A stretch of DNA of 64,000 bases from Oxyruncus cristatus (Eukaryota; Chordata; Aves; Passeriformes; Cotingidae), in assembly GCA_013399855.1 (NCBI GenBank), contig VXAY01002085.1:831758-895757 (forward strand), in the 5' to 3' direction. The position numbers and the translations under genes were made by a program. The notes under the pieces are model-generated. The model saw nothing but the letters and a program-made list of their open reading frames with translations. It had not been told where the DNA came from and did no database searches. Positions 24,759-34,218 of the stretch are shown here, in pieces; within the stretch, counting starts at the first letter, position 1, and each line of letters opens with the position of its first letter.

Positions 24759-26631
24759 CTCTACTTGCCATTACCTTAACATTTCCAGTAGTTAGTATGT
24801 ATTATTTTCAGTGTTTATAAAGTGACAAAAGAAAATTTTCACGATTGGAAATAAGACATAACAAACACTATTAAAGGACAGGCTGTATTTGCTCTACTTT
24901 ATAACTCTGGTCTTTGTTGACTATTGCAAATAATACTAGTAGTGTACAGTATATGTCTGATCTTTCTAGTCCCGGACAAACTAGATTTTACATAGACATC
25001 TACATTTAAAAGTTACTTGCAAGTCATATTAGCCAAATAATAAGCAAGGGTGCAATAGAAGGGCACAGAGTTTTCAGGAGTCTAACTAGATGTGAATGTG
25101 AATTTTCATGTATTTCCTGTCTGCACAATTCATTTTTGTCCACTAGCAAACACAATACAACACATGAGGTATAAATTTTGGAACGGGGACTAATCTATAT
25201 TTTAATCTTAGCTCCTGTAATTTCCTCTCTGTACTTTGGCCAACATCGAATATACACTCATTGAATATATATTTTTTGAACTTTAAACTGACGGTTCTGA
25301 TAAAGTTTGAAGAAACTGTTGGCATAAACAAATGGGGACATGAAATTTAAAGAAACAATCAAAAGCTGAAAATATTTCAGCATTGTTCAGCAGATGAAAA
25401 AAAAATCAATAAAAATAAGATAAAAAATCCTGAGACAGAAGAGGAAAAAAAAAAGTGAGAGAAACCCAATACTAAATGGACTTAAAGAATACAAGAAAGC
25501 ATTTTTAGAGGGAATAAAATCAAATGGAGATTTGGCCTTGTTAGAGAACCAGCAAATTGAAGATCATAAAAATAAAAGCAGTAAAGCAAAAATCTTTCAC
25601 TAGATTCTGCCTTGTGCTTGGATGAAAATGTGAGGACACATCCATTGTGGATGACGTTATGAATAAATAAGAAGCTCAGAGTACAAATGATGGAAGTCCC
25701 ACTTAGGAAAGTATTAAACATCTATCCTCCGTTCAGATTAATAAATGGGCTCTCTCACAGTTGTGTCCATAATGTTCCAAAATTTATTACAATTCTTTTT
25801 TAATGTAAAGACTTAATATTACCATTATTTAAGATATTTAGTATGATGGGAATTAGTTCCAATTTGAACACAGACTAAACAATAAAGTATTTGATTTTGA
25901 AAACCAATGACAATTTGAGGACTTTTAAAAGCCTTATTTCACAGAAGGTCATTCTTCATAAAGAATCTGATTTATAATTTTGGGGTGATTTTGTAACTTC
26001 TTGTTGGATGACTTTTGATACAATCTGATCAGGTATCTCAAAAATCTTTTAAAACCTGCCACATGCAGGCATCAGAGACACATGTCTAATAGTTATTGAC
26101 TTGGATGCTGGCATCTCAAAAATGTCAGTAACTCAAAAATGTAGCAAATACAATAATAATATTGGTATTATTACAGACATGTTGCATTGTTTTGTTGTTA
26201 TTTTTTTAACTGCAGATCTTCACAATTATGTGTCATTTGTTGTTAAAGTATATGAAAATTATATAAAACAATCACAACATATTTAAAATAATGATTGAAA
26301 GGCTAAGAGAATAAATTTTGGGATATCACATTTAAGAAAATTAACCTATTCAGACACTTGAGCTAATACTTGATTATTCACAGATATTAATCTGTAAAAA
26401 TTGTGTCTAATAACAAGAAAAAAATGTCAGCCATGCTGACAAATACATTGAAATATCTGGACATTAGAATTACATTAATCGGTATTCAAAATAAGGTTTA
26501 TTATCTTCTCAGTGAGGGCAATTGTCTTTACAGACATAAGTTATTGGAGTATCAGTTATGACAACTTAAGTTTGCAAGATTTTTTTTTTTTAATAAATCT
26601 TTTCAGTATATATGTGTTTTGGCTACTGCAA
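24759..26631. other. Unique AT-rich DNA, no gene recognised
   Basis: Nothing recognisable as a transposon, RNA gene or exon; several A runs at 25397-25460. Confidence 0.6.
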
Positions 26632-27121
26632 TATGAGAAAGATTAAGCTGTTAGAGAGTGTCCAAAGGAGGGCAACAAAGATGGTGAAGGGCCTTGAGGA
26701 GAAACCGTGTGAGGAGCAGCTGAGGGCACTTGGTCTGTTCAGCCTGGAGAAGAGGAGACTGAGGGGAGACCTCACTGCAGTTACAACTTCCTTATGAGGG
26801 GAAGAGGAGGAGCAGGCACTGATTTCTTCTCTGTGGTGACCAGTGACAGGATCCGAGGGAATGGTCTGAAGTGGTGTCAGGAGAGGTTTATGTTGGATAT
26901 TAGGAAAAGGTTCTTCCCCCAGAGGATGGTTGAGCACTAGAACAGGGTCCCCAGGGAAGTGGCCACAGCACCAAGTCTGACAGAGTTCAAGAGGTGTTTT
27001 GATGATATTCTTGGGCACATGGTGTGACTCTTGGGGATGGTCCTGTGCAGAGAAGGCCAGGAGTTGGACTCAGTGAACCTTTCGGGGCCCTTCCAACTCA
27101 CCATACTCTGTGATTCTGTGG
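26632..27121 (+). mobile_element. CR1 LINE 3' fragment (CR1-X-like tail)
   Basis: Plus-strand CR1 ORF2 end: [37 protein letters not shown], then a frame break at about 26795, and later QERFMLDIRKRFFPQRM-like sequence with a stop. The 3' UTR ends in GGCCCTTCCAACTC and ATACTCTGTGATTCTGTG. This tail differs from the ATTCTATG type and is the same type as the tail of the SINE at 20174-20303. Confidence 0.92.
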
Positions 27122-27347
27122 TATATGTGATGCAGCCCAGCAGTGAGACACCTTCAGTTCACCATCAGCAATACCTTTGTCTGTAGTATATCTACTTTTT
27201 TCTTTTTTTAATATTTCTTACATGCAATAAGTGATGTTTACTTTGGAAATTACATCTGCTGTCCAAGAAACACAGTGAATCAATGTTCTGGGAAGAAAAT
27301 TGAATCTTTCTTCCCACCTCTTGGACATCTTACTTCCTTTTTCAATG

Positions 27348-28194
27348 TGTGGTGGCTTGACCCTGGCTGGGTGCCAGGTACCCACCAAAGCCACTTTGTT
27401 ACTCCCCTCCTCAACTGGACAGGGAAGAGAAAAGGCTCATGTTGAAACAAGCAATGGGGACAGATCACTCAGTGCCACAGGCAAAACAGAGTCGGCTTGG
27501 GGAAATCAACTGAATTTATTACCAACCAAAATCAGAGCAGGATAATAAGAAGTAAAACTAATCTTATATCACCTTCTCCCCAAATTCTCCCTCTTTCCTG
27601 GGCTCCACCTCCTTTCCCTGGCAGCCCAGAGAGACAGGGAATGGGGTTTACAACATCAGGTCACTTCCATGAGGTCACAAGTCCTGACAGTAAATCTGCT
27701 CCAGCGTGGGCTTCTCATGCAGTCACAGGCTTCTTTCATGCATCCATGTGCACTGGTGTGGGGCTCCTCCATGGGCTGGAGGTGAATCTGTGCTCCACTG
27801 TGGACTGCGTGGGCTGCAGGGGGACAGCCTGCTTCACCCTATTCTGCATCATGGCCTCTGGGTGAATCTCCCCTCTGGTGCCTGGAGTACCTCCTACCCC
27901 TCCTTCTGCACTGACCCTGGGATCTTCAGACTTGATTTTCTCACATATTCTCACTCTTATTTCTCTGGCCACAATTACTTCTGCACAATAACATTTTTTC
28001 CTTCTTAAATATGTTATCTCAGAGGTTTTATTACCATTACTGATTGGCTTGGCCTTGCCCAGCAGCAGGTCCATCTCGAAGCCATCTGCTATTGACTCTG
28101 TAAGACATATAAGAAGCTTCCAGCAGCTTCTCACAGAAGCCACCCCTGCAGACCCTCTGCTGCTACCAAAACCTTGCCACACAAACCCAATACA
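27348..28194 (-). mobile_element. Solo endogenous retrovirus LTR (copy A, minus strand)
   Basis: About 847 bp. On the plus strand it begins TGTGGTGGCTTGACCC and ends ACAAACCCAATACA, so the LTR reads minus and starts TGTATTGGG. The minus strand has a TATA-like TATTTAAG (complement of 28004-28011) and an AATAAA polyadenylation signal (complement of 27515-27520), in the right order. The same family occurs at 56644-57648; copy A keeps about 126 bases around the TATA box that the other lacks, but has fewer of the internal repeats. The two flanks (CAATG and AAATA) do not form a clear target duplication. No retroviral coding region adjoins it. The structure fits an avian ERVL-type LTR; the exact family name needs a library search. 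Confidence 0.85.
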
Positions 28195-31100
28195 AAATAT
28201 AAGAATAAAACTACTGTTTGGATTAGAAGATAACAGTTTTGCTGTAGGCTACGTTGGAAGGCTGTCTTTTCATGAGCAGCACAGAGATGATCTGTGCAGA
28301 TCACCAGCTGGAATAATCCATGCGCAACTCATTTCATTGCTTCCTTCTGTGCGCTAGCACCCTCTAAGTTTGCAAAACTTCAGTCTCCCCTGTGCTTCAG
28401 AAGATATTTTTATCTTCTCAAAGGCTTTGATTTACCCTAAATTACCATGGATAGCACTGTTGAAGGGATAGAGTTCATTGCCATACACACAGAGACCAGA
28501 GGTTTGAGAGCAAGGGAGAATTCTGCCTCAGTCACAGGAGGTGATCAGCCCCATGTCCATGGTGGACACCCATCACCATGGGGCCAGAGAAAGGTTTGCA
28601 GGTACCTTTGGGATTTAGAGTTGGAGAAGGGGATTTGGTTGGAGAAGGAACAAGTGGGGTAAACAGAAGGACAAGGCACTGAAAGAGATTATCGTGTGTA
28701 AGCAGGTGCTGGTTACAGTGCTTGAATGGCCATATCCTGTGCCTGATAGGAGCAGTCTGCCACTTCTTCTCATTAAACTCTAATTCTGACCATTTGCCTG
28801 GTGTCTCTCTACCTGTGTGCACAAGGCTGTGGGAATTTCTGTGAAAGCAGCCAGAGTAGTTAGTACCAGAACTCAGAAGGGTTGCGCGCTCTGGGCAACT
28901 GCTGCAGTGTGTGAGGGTGCGAGATCTAGTGAGTCTCATTCCTAGAGAGGAACCTTCCCCCAAAGAAATTGAGAGAACTCTTCATCAATCATTCAGCTTG
29001 ATGAAGAATAGTTGATTGTTATGTATAGATTCAGTGTTCTGCTGAATTAGGGCCTACAAGAGAAATGTCTCATGTTTAAGAAAATGCCCTTGATGGAAAT
29101 AAGAGACAAGTATTTGTATTGCCTGCATAAGTTATCAGGCATGGTACAGATGGTGAGGGACTTTGCACTGCAGATGGGAATGATTCAGAAGATGATAAAA
29201 GTGCTAAATCCAAACCCTTGCTCCATCACTATCTAGGGATAGACATTGTTACAGGAAAGTTTACATATAAAGTTTACTTTCAGCAAATATGCATACTTGT
29301 GGGAGTGAGAGTTAGAAGACAAGAAAATGCAAACTTCTCCAATGGTAATGAGAATCTTTTTGGTACTAAAATAATCAATAAGTTGTTCATAGTATACAGC
29401 CAGTACAGCTCTTGAGATGATATGAAGATGATAATATCAGGAAATGAAGCTGCTTTGGGTAACTCTAACCTCAGCAGTGAACAGCTTAAGGACATCAGGA
29501 TTAAACTCACATCACTAACACGCAATACCTCCACAATATGTACTGTGTGTGCACCAACTTCAGTGTGGAAAATAAATAGAAAATGCATATAAGGATACTT
29601 ACAATGATAAAAATAAATATTTTCAATATTACAAAATTCACAAGAACCTCCAGTTCATAGCTAGCCCAAATTACTAAGGAACAATATATCTGAGTATACA
29701 TAGCAAAAACAGAAGCCTTATTATGGGATTTTTCTCCCAAGTGATTCAAAGCTAGAACATGATATGTTGATAATCTGTCATTAAAAATTCCATCAGTCAA
29801 AAACATTCTCAAAGGCTTAGAGACAACGACTTTATGGCTATTCTGAAACACTGCAGTCATAAAAAACAAGAGAGAACAGGCCCATGTTGTGATATTCATT
29901 ACACTACCTTTTTCTTAATATATATATTTATTATATATATGTTTCCATTAAAATGTTCAAGACATTAAGTTCATAGCCCACATCTTTTCTCTGTAATCAC
30001 ACTGTACTTTGTGTTTTCTAGTACTAAATGTCTTTACATTCCAAGTAGGTAAATGGTCTGTTTTGCAAGTGAAAATGAGTGTTCATGCTTCACTTACTAC
30101 AAAACACTATGTCAGTAGAAAATGAAAGAGGAAAGAAACGGAAAAGAAATCAATACAGAGGAAAGTCATAGAGCTTATGTTGATGACAATGCTAGTACAA
30201 GTTAACACTATATGACCGACAGCTTAATAGAAGCAAACACATTGTTAATTATTATTTAATTGCTAAATGTGTATAACTCTGATTGTCAATGAAACTTTCA
30301 ATTTTCATTTCTAAACAAATTGCGTCCCCTCTTTGGATACTGCAAATACTTCATTTTCATTTAAGTAGCCTGGGAACATGGAAGTAGGTCAGTTTATCTC
30401 AGTTAGGAATTTGTCTCCCACAGTTTTAGCTTGTTTTGTTCTCCCCCTAAAAAAAAAAGACAAAATGGTTGGATCTGAGCCCAGAATAAATAGGGGACAA
30501 AATCTGTACATTTTTTCAAACAAAGTGAATTTTCAGTGGTTATATTAGTGATAGAGAGTAGACCTAAATAACATTACAGCTCATCTTTGCATTGTTTCTC
30601 ATTGAAAAATAAATTAATACTTTACAATAAAACACCTAGTAAATGTCTTGACATAAGTTGTTTAAATAACTTGACTCAAGACAAGAAAGATTACACCGTC
30701 ATCAGAAGTGTTGGTAAAGCATGACATTTTACCCAAAATTGTGTATGTGACAGCCTGAGAAAGATGAAGTGTTAGAAAGAGCAAATAGAATAACTTGTCT
30801 AATAAATCTGAAAAAGAAAAAAAAAAAAAGACAAGGATCAGGTTATAGTTGGACCAAAATTTGATTATAGTATATATCAAATAAGACTGCAAATCATAAT
30901 CTTTATATAGAACCCAATTTAAAAGCTTGCATGAAATCAAGCTTAGAAAAAATATGGTATCATTGACTCTGAAAATCTCTTAAGGCTTTTCTTTTTTAAT
31001 ATAGAAAGCAATAAGTGAGACAAGAAACTCAGCAGCTGAAACATTCAAATGCATTTGTTTATGTTCCAGACTGTTACTGGGAAAAAAGAATTTATAAAGC

Positions 31101-31728
31101 TTATCCATCATCCCTGTGTGTAACTCAAGCAGTATCAGAAATTCTTCAGAAGACCTTTTCAGATCATTACATGTGGTGTACAGAACAAAGACAAATTAGA
31201 CTGCTTGTAAAAGACAGCTAGCACAAGACATTAGGCAAAAACTAATGGGAAACGCTTTTACTGCCTTCCAAGTGAACATTAAATAAGACTAGAATTCTGA
31301 AATGTCACTTTCTCAACGGACTGGAAACCATTTGCATTGATTCTACAGTAGACTTAGAGCATCTAAAAGCTTTTAGTGTTTTGATGATTGTCAGAGAGTT
31401 TTAAAGAAAAATGTTTTATCACTGTGATCAATGGATAGGTCCCACAGATTCACCATTGCAAATAGCCCTAATTGGCAAATTCAGAACAGAGTTTATAAAA
31501 ACAACTAGCTCAGCTGAAGTAAGGAAAATCAGAGCCTTTCTGTGGTTGGGTCTAGCAGTGGTAAGAATTCCTGATATGTTAGGTTTCCTTCTGTGACCTT
31601 ACCGAATTTACTCAGACCCAAACCATGCGAACCTATGGGTAGAACTTAAACATCAAAAACTTAAATGCTCAAAAATTCTTCTTACTTGGTGGGCAAAGAC
31701 AGAAGAATTAAACATTCATAAAGTACAC
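28195..31728. other. Mostly unique AT-rich DNA, no gene recognised
   Basis: The only distinct part is the GC-richer, LTR-like stretch at 28440-28960, listed separately. The remainder has random-looking open frames; one at about 31006-31221 follows a pyrimidine-rich acceptor-like site but resembles no known protein. Confidence 0.55.
28440..28960 (+). mobile_element. Possible degraded LTR-like segment
   Basis: A GC-richer island with an ATTAAA polyadenylation-type hexamer at 28772-28777, followed by about 170 bases resembling an R-U5 region. No terminal motifs or target duplication could be fixed. It could equally be another degraded repeat or a short unique GC-rich stretch. Confidence 0.25.
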
Positions 31729-31871
31729 TTGAAGCCTTCGACACTGTCTCCCACAGCATTCTCCTGGAAAAGCTGCAGCCCACGGCTTGGACAGGGGCAC
31801 CCTGTGCTGGGTTAGGAACTGGCTGGAGGGCCGGGCCCAGAGAGTGGTGGTGAACGGGGCTGCATCCAGTT

Positions 31872-32042
31872 NNNNNNNNNNNNNNNNNNNNNNNNNNNNN
31901 NNNNNNNNNNNNNNNNNNNNNNNNNNNNNNNNNNNNNNNNNNNNNNNNNNNNNNNNNNNNNNNNNNNNNNNNNNNNNNNNNNNNNNNNNNNNNNNNNNNN
32001 NNNNNNNNNNNNNNNNNNNNNNNNNNNNNNNNNNNNNNNNNN
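31872..32042. other. Assembly gap (171 N) inside CR1
   Basis: The gap separates RT-domain sequence from the ORF2 C-terminal part of the same CR1. A normal CR1 would carry roughly 160 codons here, so either the gap size is underestimated or the element has an internal deletion. Confidence 0.95.
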
Positions 32043-32546
32043 CCTGGAGTGCTGTGTCCAGTTCTGGGCCCCTCAGTTCAGGAGGGATATTGAGGTGCTG
32101 GAGCAGGTCCAGAGAAGAGCAACCAGGCTGGTGAGGGGACTTGAGGTGAGGCACAAGTCCTATGAGGAGAAGCTGAGGGAGCTGGGGTTGTTTAGCCTGG
32201 AGAAGAAAAGGCTCAGGGGAGACCTCATCGCTCTCTACAACTCCCTGAGAGGAGGTTGTAGCCAGGTGGGGGTTGGTCTCTTCTCCCAGGCAACCAGCAG
32301 GAAGACAAGAGGACATGGCCTTAAGCTGTGCCAGGGGAGGTTTAGGTTAGATATTAGAAAGAAATTCTTTACAGAGAGGGTAATCAGCCATTGGAATGGG
32401 CTGCCCAGGGAAGTGGTGGGTTCTCCATCCCTGGAGGTTTTCAAGATGAGGCTGGACGTGGCACTTAGTGCCATAGTCTAGTAATAGGAGGGATGTTGAG
32501 TCAAGGGTTGGACTTGATGATCTCAGAGGGCCTTTCCAACCCATCT

Positions 32547-32716
32547 GATTCTATGATTCTATGATTCTATGATTCTATGATTCTATGATTCTATGATTCT
32601 ATGATTCTATGATTCTATGATTCTATGATTCTATGATTCTATGATTCTATGATTCTATGATTCTATGATTCTATGATTCTATGATTCTATGATTCTATGA
32701 TTCTATGATTCTATGA
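32547..32716 (+). repeat. (GATTCTAT)21 CR1 tail microsatellite
   Basis: About 170 bases of perfect eight-base repeat, some 21 units, directly continuing the CR1 3' end. Other octamer-tailed copies in the window have only about two to six units. Confidence 0.97.
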
Positions 32717-32803
32717 ATATTAAAATTCTTTCCTTTTACCTCTGCATACACCCAGAAGTGTCTCAGCCTGGAGAACATTTGAGCTCTTTTAGGTACTTAA
32801 TTT

Positions 32804-32915
32804 CACAGAATCACAGAATATGCTGAGTTGGATGGGACCCACAAGGATTTTCAAGTCCAACCTTAAGGCCTGCACAGGACCATACCCTCAAGGCCCTTCA
32901 CCATCTTCTGTAATA
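32804..32915 (-). mobile_element. Short CR1 3' fragment
   Basis: Minus strand, starting at the low coordinate with CACAGAATCACAGAATATGC and GAGTTGGATGGGACCCACAA, the reverse of a CR1-X/SINE-type 3' end. About 110 bases are recognisable before similarity is lost. It could be the tail of a SINE like that at 20174, but the sequence beyond about 32865 is CR1-like and not tRNA-like. Confidence 0.8.
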
Positions 32916-33301
32916 GCTCACTATCTTTCTTATATAGTGCTGGCCAAAACAGCGCAGAATTTATTTCCTGGTGGAATCAAAAAAAGTCAAAGATGAAAAC
33001 ACAAACCAAAACAGGGGGCTTGAGAAGTTTCAGGGATCAGTGATAATGCAATACGTGAGATATTGTTAATAGTATTTTAATGGGAGATATATGTTACTCC
33101 AAGGTTATGTCATATGAAATTCATGTATGTGCAATCTAACGTTTTACTTATGTCACCCATTCAGTAGGCAAACATCAGAAGTCAGTATGGGTGGTAGCAT
33201 TAAACAGTTAATAATTGTCTGGAAAGATAAATAAGGTGCACATGCAGGAAGCTCTCACTCTGAAGGCAATTAAAAAATTCACATACAGCCCAGAATAATT
33301 T

Positions 33302-33306
33302 GGTGT
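33302..33306. repeat. Left 5-bp target-site duplication (GGTGT)
   Basis: GGTGT directly precedes the LTR at 33307 and is repeated exactly at 33895-33899. Confidence 0.85.
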
Positions 33307-33894
33307 TGTATCGGGTTTGGCTGAGGTGGAGCTCATTTCCCCACAGCAGCCCTCACAGGGCTACAGTTTGCACTGTGAGCTAGAAAGATGTTGATAACAC
33401 ACCAGTGTTTTGGCTACTGCTGAACAGTACTGGCACAGCATCAGCACTGTTGCTCAACATTCCACCCCCTCTGCCCTCCCCATCAAGGGGGTGAGGGGTC
33501 GGGCAGACAAGATCCTCGGAGGGGACACAAGTAAACCAGCTGACCCAAACTAACCAAAGGGATATCAGATATAAGAGCTAAGGAAAGGAGGAGGAAGTGG
33601 AGGGCATTCCCTATTTACAAGGTTTGCCTTCTGGAGCAAAACCAGTCTGTGTTGCTGAAGCCCTGCTCCCTGGGACATGGCCGGATATTGCTTCCTAATG
33701 GGAAGTAGAGAATAAACTTTGTTATTTTCCTCTTTGCCTGTGAGCATGTAAACTTTCACTTTTGCTTTACTAAACTGCCTAAACCCTATGAGTCATTTGC
33801 CATGTTATTCTCTCTCTCCCCTGTCCGTCTGAGGAGGGGAGTGACAGAGTGGCTGGGTGGGCAGCTGGCATCCAGCCCAGGTCAACCCACCACA
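33307..33894 (+). mobile_element. Solo endogenous retrovirus LTR with perfect 5-bp TSD
   Basis: The 588-bp element starts TGTATCGGG and ends CAACCCACCACA, has TG...CA termini, and is bounded by GGTGT on both sides. Within it are a TATA-like GATATAAGAGC (around 33568) and an AATAAA polyadenylation signal at 33711-33716, in LTR order on the plus strand. No retroviral genes adjoin, so it is a solo LTR left by recombination between two LTRs of a provirus. A 5-bp duplication is characteristic of ERVL-type (class III) elements. The U3 part is related to the LTR at 45969-46509, whereas the last 90 bases resemble the LTRs at 27348 and 56644. Confidence 0.92.
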
Positions 33895-33899
33895 GGTGT
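33895..33899. repeat. Right 5-bp target-site duplication (GGTGT)
   Basis: Exact repeat of 33302-33306, immediately after the LTR end. Confidence 0.85.
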
Positions 33900-34177
33900 T
33901 AGCAGGTTTTATGCCAACATGTTACCATAAATAACAACAAAAGCTAAAGGCATTTCCAAAGAAGTACTGTTGTGAAGCAGGAAACAAGACTCAGTCGTCC
34001 AGTCTGCTTCTGTTTCAGGACCTGGAATTCCGCAACTTTATTTTACCTTTAAAAAGGAATCTGCTGCTTGTATAGCACATTTTTAATAGCAAGTTCTTAG
34101 ATTATCTGTTAATCAGTGTCAGCTTCTACTGAGAAAACTGTTCTAACAACCCTACCCTATTAAACAAGATTTAAAGT

Positions 34178-34218
34178 TATATATATATATATTTATATAT
34201 CTCACATATATATATATG
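34178..34218 (+). repeat. (AT)n microsatellite
   Basis: Two blocks of TA repeats separated by CTCACA. Confidence 0.9.

Larger units (their letters stand above)
31729..32716 (+). mobile_element. CR1 LINE, long 3' fragment with internal gap
   Basis: Plus-strand CR1 covering part of the ORF2 reverse transcriptase. It opens with AFDTVSHSILLEKL (31733 on), part of the palm region; a one-base indel near 31775 shifts the frame, after which WVRNWLEGRAQRVVVNGAAS is read. Then 171 Ns hide the central part. After the gap come [56 protein letters not shown] and [10 protein letters not shown], in one open frame, followed by the 3' UTR and an exceptional run of the ATTCTATG octamer. It is close in sequence to the copy at 1470-1977. 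It is 5'-truncated at about 31729 and frameshifted, so not active. Confidence 0.95.

Noticed and set aside
31708..32316. A 202-codon open frame on the minus strand.
   Set aside because: It is antisense to the CR1 and is largely made of the N gap.
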